Shown: positions 30,395-36,717 of the stretch, in pieces
How the letters are laid out: each line of letters begins with the position of its first letter
How positions within the stretch are numbered: the stretch's first letter is position 1
IMG/VR virus record: IMGVR_UViG_3300028837_004144
Coordinates: 1-37,895 of that record
Length of the DNA stretch: 37,895 nucleotides
Source: a virus
Strand: one strand, 5' to 3'
The notes under the pieces: model-generated
What the model saw: the letters and a program-made list of their open reading frames with translations, nothing else
Databases searched by the model: none
What the model was told of the DNA's origin: nothing
Position numbers and translations under genes: made by a program

Positions 30395-30411
30395 TTAGGG
30401 GTGGGTTAGGG
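30391..30411 (+). other. G-quadruplex motif of telomere type
   Basis: GGGG-TTA-GGGG-T-GGG-TTA-GGG on the plus strand: four G-runs with short loops, containing two GGGTTA units like vertebrate telomere repeats. It overlaps the stop codon of the last leftward gene and sits at the convergent end of both transcription units. Confidence 0.75.
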
Positions 30412-30610
30412 ACCGGGTCGGCGGGGCCAGAGTGGCCGCACACCTGATGATGGCCCTTCTGGCCTTTTTTATGGCGGCCTCAACCGCCTGTCGATCGTCG
30501 GGCCGGTTCAGGCCATGCTTGACTGTCCGGTCGAGTTGGTCGAGACCCGCCTTGACCCGAAAGAGCGGCCGGAGTTGGCCGGCGTACAGGTTGAACAGTT
30601 CGACGGTCAT
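30395..30610 (-). CDS. hypothetical small helical protein
   Basis: 71 aa (MTVELFNLYAGQLRPLFRVK, then GLDQLDRTVKHGL and DRQAVEAAIKKARRAIIRC). I do not recognise it. The predicted helices suggest a small soluble regulator or an accessory DNA-binding protein. Its ATG overlaps the TGA of the upstream gene (ATGA at 30607-30610), typical of this operon. The same frame is open far upstream but only through other genes. Confidence 0.6.
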   Translation of the reverse strand: MTVELFNLYAGQLRPLFRVKAGLDQLDRTVKHGLNRPDDRQAVEAAIKKARRAIIRCAATLAPPTRSLTHP

Positions 30611-30927
30611 GCGCAACCTCGTTGCGGTCCACCACGGTGCGGGCGCACCACGCGCAGCCGCGGCCCCGCGGGAGTGGTCCTCTTGGGCCGGTGCCACCTG
30701 GCCAGGCGCCGCACGTGTCCGATACTTACGGCCGCCGTATCGGCCGCCGGCGCCGGGGACTCGCCGCGGCTTAAGCGCTGGATGCGGCTGCGCCTGGTGG
30801 CCACGTGCTCCCCCCGCCACCGCACGGCAGCCGAGCGGCTTGAGCCCAGCGCCACCAGGCGCTGCCTCTCGTCGGGGCCTTGGCCCTTGACCATGAACAC
30901 GCCCCACAACAAGGTTGCCTGACTCAT
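30607..30927 (-). CDS. hypothetical HTH-like protein
   Basis: 106 aa, starting MSQATLLWGVFMVKGQGPDERQRLVALGSS. The middle (AVRWRGEHVATRRSRIQRLSRGES; DTAAVSIGHVRRLARWHRP) is very basic and has a helix-turn-helix-like spacing, so DNA binding is plausible, but no family is recalled. Overlaps both neighbours by four bases (ATGA). The Arg-rich C-terminus may reflect GC bias. Confidence 0.5.
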   Translation of the reverse strand: MSQATLLWGVFMVKGQGPDERQRLVALGSSRSAAVRWRGEHVATRRSRIQRLSRGESPAPAADTAAVSIGHVRRLARWHRPKRTTPAGPRLRVVRPHRGGPQRGCA

Positions 30928-31442
30928 CGGTCTCCCTTTCTTGCCGCCAGGTCGGTGATGCCGGCCTGCCGACAGGCATCATCGAGTCGGGCATCGGTCT
31001 CGGCAAAACCGAGCACGGTCTGGCCGGCCGCCAAGTCACGCCCCAGGGCGCTGAGCCGGTCGGCCCGGCGCCGCAGCGGGTCGATACGCACGGTGAGCCA
31101 ATGGGCCGCGTCAAAGCACTCCTGGGGTGTCGTGCAGATATAGAAACCATCCGGGCCGCTGCCGACCGGCTGCCGGCGCTCGACCACCAGGTCGGCCGCC
31201 CACTCGCGCACCTGGGTGCCGCGGCCGTCGGTCTTGACGCCGAGCCTGGCCAGAGCGCCCTTGAGTCTGGTGACCGTCCACGCCGAGCCGACCCCCTGGC
31301 AGTAGCGGTGCAGGATGCCCAACAAAAGGAACTTGCCGAGGGGATTTTGGGCGGCGGCCCGGCCGGCCTCGGTACTCGAGTCCGGGTGCTCTTGGCCGGC
31401 GTCGGCCGCCGCGTCCCATAACCTGGGACCGTCATCCCCCAT
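30924..31442 (-). CDS. hypothetical protein with MGDDGPRLWD leader peptide
   Basis: 172 aa. After the leader (MGDDGPRLWDAAADAG) the body has GKFLLLGILHRYCQGVGSAWTVTRLKGALARLGV and KTDGRGTQVREWAADLVVERRQPVG, resembling a winged-helix or small DNA-binding module, then FYICTTPQECFDAAHWLTVRIDPLRRRADRLSALGRDL, as in phage proteins of unknown function. The N-terminal DNA segment is repeated in front of the glycosylase gene. GAAAGGTGAC precedes the ATG at 31442. It overlaps the glycosylase stop. Confidence 0.6.
   Translation of the reverse strand: MGDDGPRLWDAAADAGQEHPDSSTEAGRAAAQNPLGKFLLLGILHRYCQGVGSAWTVTRLKGALARLGVKTDGRGTQVREWAADLVVERRQPVGSGPDGFYICTTPQECFDAAHWLTVRIDPLRRRADRLSALGRDLAAGQTVLGFAETDARLDDACRQAGITDLAARKGDR
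31413..31429 (-). repeat. junction hairpin repeat, copy C
   Basis: GTCCCA-TAACC-TGGGAC on plus: perfect 6-bp arms, 5-base loop. It lies just inside the start of the 172-aa gene, which overlaps the end of the glycosylase gene. The flanking ATGGGGGATGACG is shared with copy A. Confidence 0.75.
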
Positions 31443-31986
31443 GGTGGGTCACCTTTCTCTTTTTTGCGCGGCGCGCGTACGTATCCCAAATGGCGTAGTC
31501 GAGCGCGGCCGGGTCAAGGTCCAACGTATCTGCAATGCTCAAAAAGAGTACCTCGACCGCCCGGTACCTTGGGCCGGTGGGTGTCGATAAGGGCACGTCG
31601 TGGCCCTGCCGGCGCAACCAGGCCAGGACGTGCCTGTCCAGCGCCGCGTACCGTGCCCCCGGCCGTGTCTTTAACAGAAACATGTGGGCCGTTTTCGGGC
31701 CGACGCCGGGTACCGCTTCCAGATCCGCCACCGTGCACGTGGCCAGGTCGGCAATGGCGCCGGCGAGCAGTCGATTGACCGCCGCTTCGATGACGGCGTA
31801 GCGCCCGGTTCCGCAGGCTTTCAACCACGCCGCCAACCCGCCGCGGTCCGTGCGCCGGTCGCGCAGAGAATCGAAGGGCCGGCCCCAGTCCACAAGACGG
31901 CTTAGAACTTTGGTGGCGAATGCCTCGCTCTTGCCGGCCACAAGGAGACTAAAGAGTATCCATAATTCAAGGTCGGCGGTGCTCAT
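31432..31986 (-). CDS. HhH-GPD DNA glycosylase (endonuclease III-like)
   Basis: 184 aa from ATG 31986. EAVPGVGPKTAHMFLLK is the helix-hairpin-helix with the Lys of endonuclease III-type lyases, and YAALDRHVLAWLRRQG follows with the catalytic Asp about 20 residues on. The N-terminal helices (ELWILFSLLVAGKSEAFATKVLSRL) agree with the fold. There is no C-terminal Cys cluster, so no iron-sulfur loop. The enzyme would remove damaged or modified bases, or protect phage DNA in repair. AGGAAAGG precedes ATG 31986; an upstream ATG 32052 would add MGDDGPRLWDGAPAGEQERQ, shared with the next gene. Confidence 0.82.
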   Translation of the reverse strand: MSTADLELWILFSLLVAGKSEAFATKVLSRLVDWGRPFDSLRDRRTDRGGLAAWLKACGTGRYAVIEAAVNRLLAGAIADLATCTVADLEAVPGVGPKTAHMFLLKTRPGARYAALDRHVLAWLRRQGHDVPLSTPTGPRYRAVEVLFLSIADTLDLDPAALDYAIWDTYARRAKKRKVTHHGG

Positions 31987-32022
31987 GGCCGCTTGCCTTT
32001 CCTGCTCACCAGCGGGCGCGCC

Positions 32023-32039
32023 GTCCCACAATCTGGGAC
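32023..32039 (-). repeat. junction hairpin repeat, copy A
   Basis: GTCCCA-CAATC-TGGGAC on plus: same arms as copy C with a different loop, lying between the RusA stop and the glycosylase start. The adjacent 31990-32022 block (TTGCCTTTCCTGCTCACC etc.) is shared with the leader of the zinc-finger gene. Confidence 0.75.
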
Positions 32040-32041
32040 CG

Positions 32042-32431
32042 TCATCCCCCATCATGGGGCTTTCTGCATGTGTCATCCACTACGTCGATCTCCACCCGCG
32101 GATTGGCGCGGTCAATGCCGACCTCGACTTCCTGGTGGACCATGCCGACATCGTCGGCCACCACGCCGGCGTCGGCCAGGCCATCGAACGCCGCCTTCAT
32201 TGAGGCAAGCAAGTTGTCCCGATCGCGGCGGCGCGATCGGGCGAAGTAGAATCGGCACGTGACTCGTGCTTGCGTCCATTGCGGCCTGGCACGCGAGAGA
32301 GCCACCAGGGCCATGAGCCGGGCGCACTCGCGGTACCGTTTGACGGTGGCCGCCCGGATGAGTGGGTGCACTCGCGCGTTCGGTGAGAGTTCGCGCGGCG
32401 GCGGGCGCAGGATCACAGTCACGCCATTCAT
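32042..32431 (-). CDS. rusA: RusA-like Holliday junction resolvase
   Basis: 129 aa starting MNGVTVILRPPPRELSPNARVHP. The catalytic region RDRDNLLASMKAAFDGLADAGVVADDVGMVH matches RusA in order and spacing: D-x-D-N, then Lys and a second DD. RusA cuts four-way junctions, resolving replication or recombination intermediates before packaging. The ATG at 32431 overlaps the upstream stop (ATGA). Ends HDGG* with the junction repeat just beyond. Confidence 0.88.
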   Translation of the reverse strand: MNGVTVILRPPPRELSPNARVHPLIRAATVKRYRECARLMALVALSRARPQWTQARVTCRFYFARSRRRDRDNLLASMKAAFDGLADAGVVADDVGMVHQEVEVGIDRANPRVEIDVVDDTCRKPHDGG

Positions 32432-32631
32432 GGCGCCTTGGCCTTTCTGCACGCCCTGACGTGGCGCTCAAAGTTGCGCAATGCGTAGATAAGCATGAGT
32501 TGCCGCCTACCGGCCACCTTCGGCCGGCCGTCCTTGCGCCGGCTGCCGCGCGGATGCTTCACCTGGTAGCGCCCCGGAAACTCTCGACCGCAAACCGGGC
32601 AGGTCAACGGCTCATCGCGGGCGGTGCTCAC
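32428..32631 (-). CDS. C2HC zinc-finger protein
   Basis: 67 aa from GTG 32631 (GTGA overlap with upstream gene). EPLTCPVCGREFPGRY gives C-x2-C, and FERHVRACRKA supplies His and Cys with classic spacing, so a single zinc finger is likely. Between them is a basic segment (RGSRRKDGRPKVAGRRQ). DNA or RNA binding is inferred. The GTG and its ribosome site lie in a leader shared with the glycosylase gene. Confidence 0.65.
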   Translation of the reverse strand: MSTARDEPLTCPVCGREFPGRYQVKHPRGSRRKDGRPKVAGRRQLMLIYALRNFERHVRACRKAKAP

Positions 32632-33224
32632 GGTCTCTTGCCTTTCCTGCTCACCAGCGGGCGCGCCGTCCAATACACCTGGCCGCACACGCTGCATCGG
32701 CCCACCCACAGCCGCACGTTTTTGCCGCTGCTCGACTGGTAGAAATGATGGGGGTCCATGTTGACCGTCTCGGCCGTGACGTTCTTTTCTCTGGCCCGGT
32801 CGTGGGTCTCATCGTCGGTCGGACAAATGAAAGCAAATGGACCTTCCGGCTCGCGCATGGCCACAAAGCGCCACGTGTCCGGCGCCGGCCAGTCATCGGG
32901 CACAGACCCGCCCTTGCGCATCTGCTGATCGAAGGCCAGAAGCAAGGCCAGGCGCATGGGGATGCGCAGGTCGAGCAAGGTGTGCGGCAGCCAATAGACC
33001 TGCCAGTGGCGGCGGTGGCGGTATCCTTCCGGCCGGCTGCACGCGCCGGGGCGGTCGATGAGGGCGACCACCGCCTCGGCAATTGTGATCCGGCCCTGCC
33101 GGAACTCCATCACGTCGCCGGCAGCCGTCCGCGGGTTTTGGGGGAAGCACCAATGCGGCCATGCCCCGGCGCGGGTGGCGGTAAAGAGCGCGCGGTCGCC
33201 GCCGGGCGGCACGCGGACCCTCAT
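32628..33224 (-). CDS. hypothetical protein with C-terminal zinc ribbon
   Basis: 198 aa from ATG 33224 (overlap with upstream TGA). Middle: VMEFRQGRITIAEAVVALIDRPGACSRPEG, then WLPHTLLDLRIPMRLALLLAFDQQM. C-terminus has FICPTDDETHDRAREKNVTAE and GRCSVCGQVYWTARP, giving cysteines in a C...C-x2-C pattern. The first stop-proximal part is recognised only as a possible zinc ribbon. Function unknown. Confidence 0.55.
   Translation of the reverse strand: MRVRVPPGGDRALFTATRAGAWPHWCFPQNPRTAAGDVMEFRQGRITIAEAVVALIDRPGACSRPEGYRHRRHWQVYWLPHTLLDLRIPMRLALLLAFDQQMRKGGSVPDDWPAPDTWRFVAMREPEGPFAFICPTDDETHDRAREKNVTAETVNMDPHHFYQSSSGKNVRLWVGRCSVCGQVYWTARPLVSRKGKRP
32637..32672 (-). repeat. leader repeat, copy B
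   Basis: Plus strand CTTGCCTTTCCTGCTCACC followed by AGCGGGCGCGCCGTCC, repeated near-identically at 31991-32026. It carries the AGGAAAGG ribosome site and is followed by a start in VSTA or MSTA in each case, so duplication covers the ribosome site and first codons. Confidence 0.75.
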
Positions 33225-33889
33225 GGTGCACCGCCTTCCGTGGCCTTGGCCCTGGCCTGCCATGCGGCTTGCTGCGCCTGGTCGGCCTTGAGGGCATTGG
33301 CCCACAGGTCGCCGGCGGCCGGACACAAGAGGAACCCCAGGGCGGCCTTGACCAGCGTGACGGGAATGGCATCGACCCCCTCGGCCTGCGCGCGCACCAA
33401 GGATACAAACTCGTCGCTCAGGCCGGCCATCGGCTCGGCCTCGGCCTTCACCCCTTCGGCCAGCAGGCGCGCAGCGGCCAGGGCCGCCATGCTCTCAAAC
33501 CCGATGCACACCTGGACCATCCCGGTGCTCGCAAGGTGCAGGACCACCGCGGCCCCATACTCGCCGGCCAGGGCGCGCACCTGTTTGAGCGTGCCGAAGC
33601 GGCCACACGGATTCGGGATGCTGTAGTTGATGCCCCAGGCGGCGCCGGGCGGGCACAGCATCGGCCGGCAACGGTCCTGGGGAATGACCTGCCCCTCGGC
33701 CTCAAGCGGCATGGGCAGCATCCGGTAGCCGGAGACCATCACGGCAAAAAGCCCATTGAGCGTGTCGGTGTCGGCGGCGTCGATTGCGGCCGGCGATAGG
33801 CCGGCCAGGACGGCGCCGCGCACACTGAGCGGAATGTACGGCGGCCGGGCGGGCACGCCGTCGCCCGCGAGCGTTGGTATTTCTATCAT
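33221..33889 (-). CDS. hypothetical protein
   Basis: 222 aa starting MIEIPTLAGDGVPARPPYIP. I do not recognise it. Contains LFAVMVSGYRMLPMPLEAEGQVIPQDRC and FGTLKQVRALAGEYGAAVVLHLASTGMVQVCIGF, a mixed alpha/beta pattern, and a helical C-terminus. No signal peptide or membrane segment. GAAAGGGGAATCCC precedes the ATG. The downstream gene overlaps by four bases. Confidence 0.6.
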   Translation of the reverse strand: MIEIPTLAGDGVPARPPYIPLSVRGAVLAGLSPAAIDAADTDTLNGLFAVMVSGYRMLPMPLEAEGQVIPQDRCRPMLCPPGAAWGINYSIPNPCGRFGTLKQVRALAGEYGAAVVLHLASTGMVQVCIGFESMAALAAARLLAEGVKAEAEPMAGLSDEFVSLVRAQAEGVDAIPVTLVKAALGFLLCPAAGDLWANALKADQAQQAAWQARAKATEGGAP

Positions 33890-33940
33890 GGGATTCCCCT
33901 TTCTCGATAGGTTTCTGTGCCCGCCGATCGACGGACGCTT

Positions 33941-34222
33941 TCAGTTTTCTGCAGCCTCTACCTCGGTGACCTTGAAGCGGCCGCGGCCGGGCCGGTCGTA
34001 CAGCACGGCCACAAAGTCAAGGCCGTCGGAGCGTGACGCCGTATCCGGCCATGACCACCGCATGTATCGGTGGCGCACGCGCTGGCCGGCGGCCTCAAAA
34101 TCCACTTCCGCGGCCGCAACGGTTTTGCGGGCCTGGCCGGCGGGCACGTGTCCCCGAACGTAAAAATACGGCGGGCAATCCTCCCACCACAGTGCCATAT
34201 ATGTACCATCCGGTGTGGTCAT
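33941..34222 (-). CDS. hypothetical protein
   Basis: 93 aa (MTTPDGTYMALWWEDCPPYFYVRGHVP). Strand-rich with several Trp and Tyr; C-terminal FVAVLYDRPGRGRFKVTEVEA. ATGA overlap with the upstream 73-aa gene, 51 bp before the 222-aa gene. Not recognised. Confidence 0.55.
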   Translation of the reverse strand: MTTPDGTYMALWWEDCPPYFYVRGHVPAGQARKTVAAAEVDFEAAGQRVRHRYMRWSWPDTASRSDGLDFVAVLYDRPGRGRFKVTEVEAAEN

Positions 34223-34440
34223 TCCTCGGCCCCTTCCGAAATCAGCCCCTCAACATCGGCCTCGTGCCCCGCGATTTGAGCAATCAGGTCGCGGCATTGG
34301 CAGGCGGCCTCGTCCACGTCGATCTGGCCGTTGGCGGCCGCCAGGCTGATGGCCCACCCGGCCAGGCCGTTCGCGTGGTCCTCAAGCGTTCTTGCGAGCC
34401 TTGACCTTTCCGCCGCGTCTTGCCCGTTTGGGTTTCCCAT
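34219..34440 (-). CDS. hypothetical protein
   Basis: 73 aa (RSRLARTLEDHANGLAGWAISLAAANGQIDVDEAACQCRDL). Helical, with a small Cys-x-Cys pair. It starts inside the end of the ParB-like gene (59-nt overlap) and overlaps the 93-aa gene by four bases. Not recognised. Confidence 0.55.
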   Translation of the reverse strand: MGNPNGQDAAERSRLARTLEDHANGLAGWAISLAAANGQIDVDEAACQCRDLIAQIAGHEADVEGLISEGAEE

Positions 34441-36406
34441 CGGTCTTGCCCTTTCGCTTGGCCTTGGTCCTGGCCGGCTTGGCCGGTTTTACCGGGACCG
34501 GCTTTTTCTCGAAATCCGACTGCCTCGGCCGGGCCGGCAATTTGATGCCGAGCCGGTCGGCCAGGGCCATCTTGACCAGGCCGTGCATGTTTCCGACCAG
34601 GCGTTTGTAGCCTTTCTCATGGAGTAGGGCGGCCAGGCCGCCAAGGCCCTGTGCTCCGCAGGTCCCCACGGCCACCGCGTCGAGAAAGCCGAGGAACTTT
34701 CCAATGGTGCGCCTGACTGTGCTGTCGGTGGTGGCCACGCCCCACAACTTGGCGCCCTGGGCGGTCTCGCGTGCCAGGTAGAGGGCGGCCAGGGTCATGG
34801 GGTCTCGCGGCAGTTTGGCCAGCACCGCTTTGGTGGCCTGCTCTTTCCACCGCAAATTGGCCATGTAGAACTTGCCGGCCGGCGTCTTTTCCCAGGCGCC
34901 CCCCCCGGCCTCGGTCTTGGCCTTCGCCTTGGCCGCCGGCTGCAACTGTCTCACCACCGGCCCGACCTTGACCCCGGCCGGCACGTGGACGGCCACGCCT
35001 TTGGCGGTCGGCTCGGCCTTGGCCGCCCGCGCCGCCTTGACCGCCGCCTCGACGGCCTGGTCGGCAAACGTGCTCTTGCGTTTGTAGCACTTGGGGTCAA
35101 GGCACTTGCCGCGGGCCAGGGTTTCGGTGTCCATGGTTGCAAAGAGGGCTGCCGCGTTCTCGGAGTTGTGCGGGCATTCGATGCAGGGCGGGCGGCCGGC
35201 AAAGGGTGCATCGAGGCGCCACCGCACGCCGTACAGGCTGCGGAGCATGTTGGCCACAAGGCGCCGGAGCCGGTCGATGGCCATGCCGCCGGTGCCGTCC
35301 TCACGCCTGGCCGCCGTCGTGGCCACGCTGCCTTGCTCGCGGGCGTCAACCAGTTTGGCGACCTCGTGGGCGTGGGCCAGCGGCAGCCGGCCGTCGATGA
35401 CCAGGTTGGCCGCCTTGACGCCCAGGCGCATGAGCACGGTGCGGCCGCGCATCCACGCCACGGACTGGCCGAGCAAAGAGGCCACCTCGCGGATGGCTTC
35501 GCGCGGTATCTCGACCGCGGCCGCGGCGGTGATCCGCCGGCCGAACTTGGCCTGGCCGGTGATGGCCTTGAGCATATTGCAGACGGCCAGCGCTTCCTCG
35601 ACCGGGTTCAACTCGCCGCGGTGCAGATTCTCGATGGCCGCCAGTTGCGCTTGCCAGCCTTCCGAGCCGCCGTCAAAGACCACCGCCGGCACGGTCGTGA
35701 GGCCGGCCAGAGCGGCGGCCAGCACCCGGCGCCGGCCGTAGATGACCCGGTAAGGCGTCGGGTCACCCGCTGGCTTGGTGCGCATCAGGCCCACCGGCTC
35801 AAGCACGCCGACTTGGCGGATGCTCTCGGCCAGGGCCGTCAAGCCCTCGGTCTTGCCGGTCGGCTCAAGCCGGTGGTCCTGGGTGGGGCGTTCGATTTCT
35901 CCCAGGTCCACCAGCATGAGACCCTCGCGGTGCAGCGTTTCGACGGCCGCCAGGACCGGGGCCGGCCGGAACTTGGGGACCCCCGCCGGCCGCCTGGCCC
36001 GAAACTTGGCCCGGTACCTGTCGGGGTGCTTGGCCGAGCCGAACACCGTTGCCAATTCATCGAGGCCCCAGGCCAGCGCCTCTTGCTCCGTCTCGGCCGT
36101 CTCGGCGCGAATGACGCCCGCCGCGCACGTGCTCCCGACGTCCGGGCCGGCGGCCTCGATACCCCAATGCCACCGGCCGGCCGGGGCCTCGGCCAGAAAC
36201 ACCTTGGCCACGACCTTGCCCCAGGACTTGGGCAGGGCGACCTTGACCGTCTTGAACTTGTCGAATACGCCGGCCGCGGTGAGGTGGTGTGCTTTCTGGC
36301 AGTCCGCGCACACCACAAACCCGCTGTCGCGCTCTATCATTGCATGTATATCGCCGCATACCCGGCAGGCCGGACGCGGCGCCGCTGATGGTTTGGGCTT
36401 GCTCAT
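34382..36406 (-). CDS. large ParB-like protein with N-terminal zinc finger
   Basis: 674 aa. N-terminal CRVCGDIHAMIE ... VVCADCQKAHH gives a four-Cys finger. From about residue 160 the ParB core appears: LALAESIRQVGVLEPVGL-type box (here LTALAESIRQVGVLEPVGLM), YRVIYGRRRVLAAALAGLTTVPAVV (the GxRR box) and AIENLHRGELNPVEEALAV. A middle region has IECPHNSENAAALF ... KCLDPKCYKRK (a second Cys set), and the C-terminus is a long Lys/Arg tail (KPARTKAKRKGK). ParB proteins bind centromere-like sites and spread; no ParA is in the window, so a role in replication, regulation or packaging is as likely as partition. GAAAGGG precedes the ATG. Confidence 0.8.
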   Translation of the reverse strand: MSKPKPSAAPRPACRVCGDIHAMIERDSGFVVCADCQKAHHLTAAGVFDKFKTVKVALPKSWGKVVAKVFLAEAPAGRWHWGIEAAGPDVGSTCAAGVIRAETAETEQEALAWGLDELATVFGSAKHPDRYRAKFRARRPAGVPKFRPAPVLAAVETLHREGLMLVDLGEIERPTQDHRLEPTGKTEGLTALAESIRQVGVLEPVGLMRTKPAGDPTPYRVIYGRRRVLAAALAGLTTVPAVVFDGGSEGWQAQLAAIENLHRGELNPVEEALAVCNMLKAITGQAKFGRRITAAAAVEIPREAIREVASLLGQSVAWMRGRTVLMRLGVKAANLVIDGRLPLAHAHEVAKLVDAREQGSVATTAARREDGTGGMAIDRLRRLVANMLRSLYGVRWRLDAPFAGRPPCIECPHNSENAAALFATMDTETLARGKCLDPKCYKRKSTFADQAVEAAVKAARAAKAEPTAKGVAVHVPAGVKVGPVVRQLQPAAKAKAKTEAGGGAWEKTPAGKFYMANLRWKEQATKAVLAKLPRDPMTLAALYLARETAQGAKLWGVATTDSTVRRTIGKFLGFLDAVAVGTCGAQGLGGLAALLHEKGYKRLVGNMHGLVKMALADRLGIKLPARPRQSDFEKKPVPVKPAKPARTKAKRKGKTDGKPKRARRGGKVKARKNA

Positions 36407-36450
36407 CGTGGAACCCTTTCAGTTGGGGACCGACCTGGTGGCCGGCCCGG

Positions 36451-36717
36451 CTATGCCTTTGGCTTGCTGGCCGGGATGACCGGCATGTCATAGCCGGCGC
36501 CGCGCAGCATGGCCAGTTGCTCTTTGGTGGCATCGACCACCCCCAGGTTGTCCTTGTACGCCTGGGACGGGGTAATCCACCGGCGGGCGTTGGCCTGGTC
36601 GAAATCCACCACCAGCATGGCCCGGCCGCCGCCGGCCGCCGGCACCACCTCGGCCGATTCGATGACCTCACCTGTCTCAAACAGTACCGCCTTGGGGTCC
36701 TGCGCCATCAGTTTCAT
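36451..36717 (-). CDS. hypothetical protein
   Basis: 88 aa from ATG 36717, overlapping the methylase stop (ATGA). MKLMAQDPKAVLFETGEVIESAEVVPAAGGGRAMLVVDF then QANARRWITPSQAYKDNLGVVDATKEQLAML. Not recognised; mixed strands and helices, no membrane segment. Sits between methylase and ParB-like gene. Confidence 0.6.
   Translation of the reverse strand: MKLMAQDPKAVLFETGEVIESAEVVPAAGGGRAMLVVDFDQANARRWITPSQAYKDNLGVVDATKEQLAMLRGAGYDMPVIPASKPKA

Noticed and set aside
30611-31489. Long leftward open frame above the 71-aa gene
   Set aside because: It covers two better supported genes in other frames; only the last 71 codons have an independent start with ATGA overlap.
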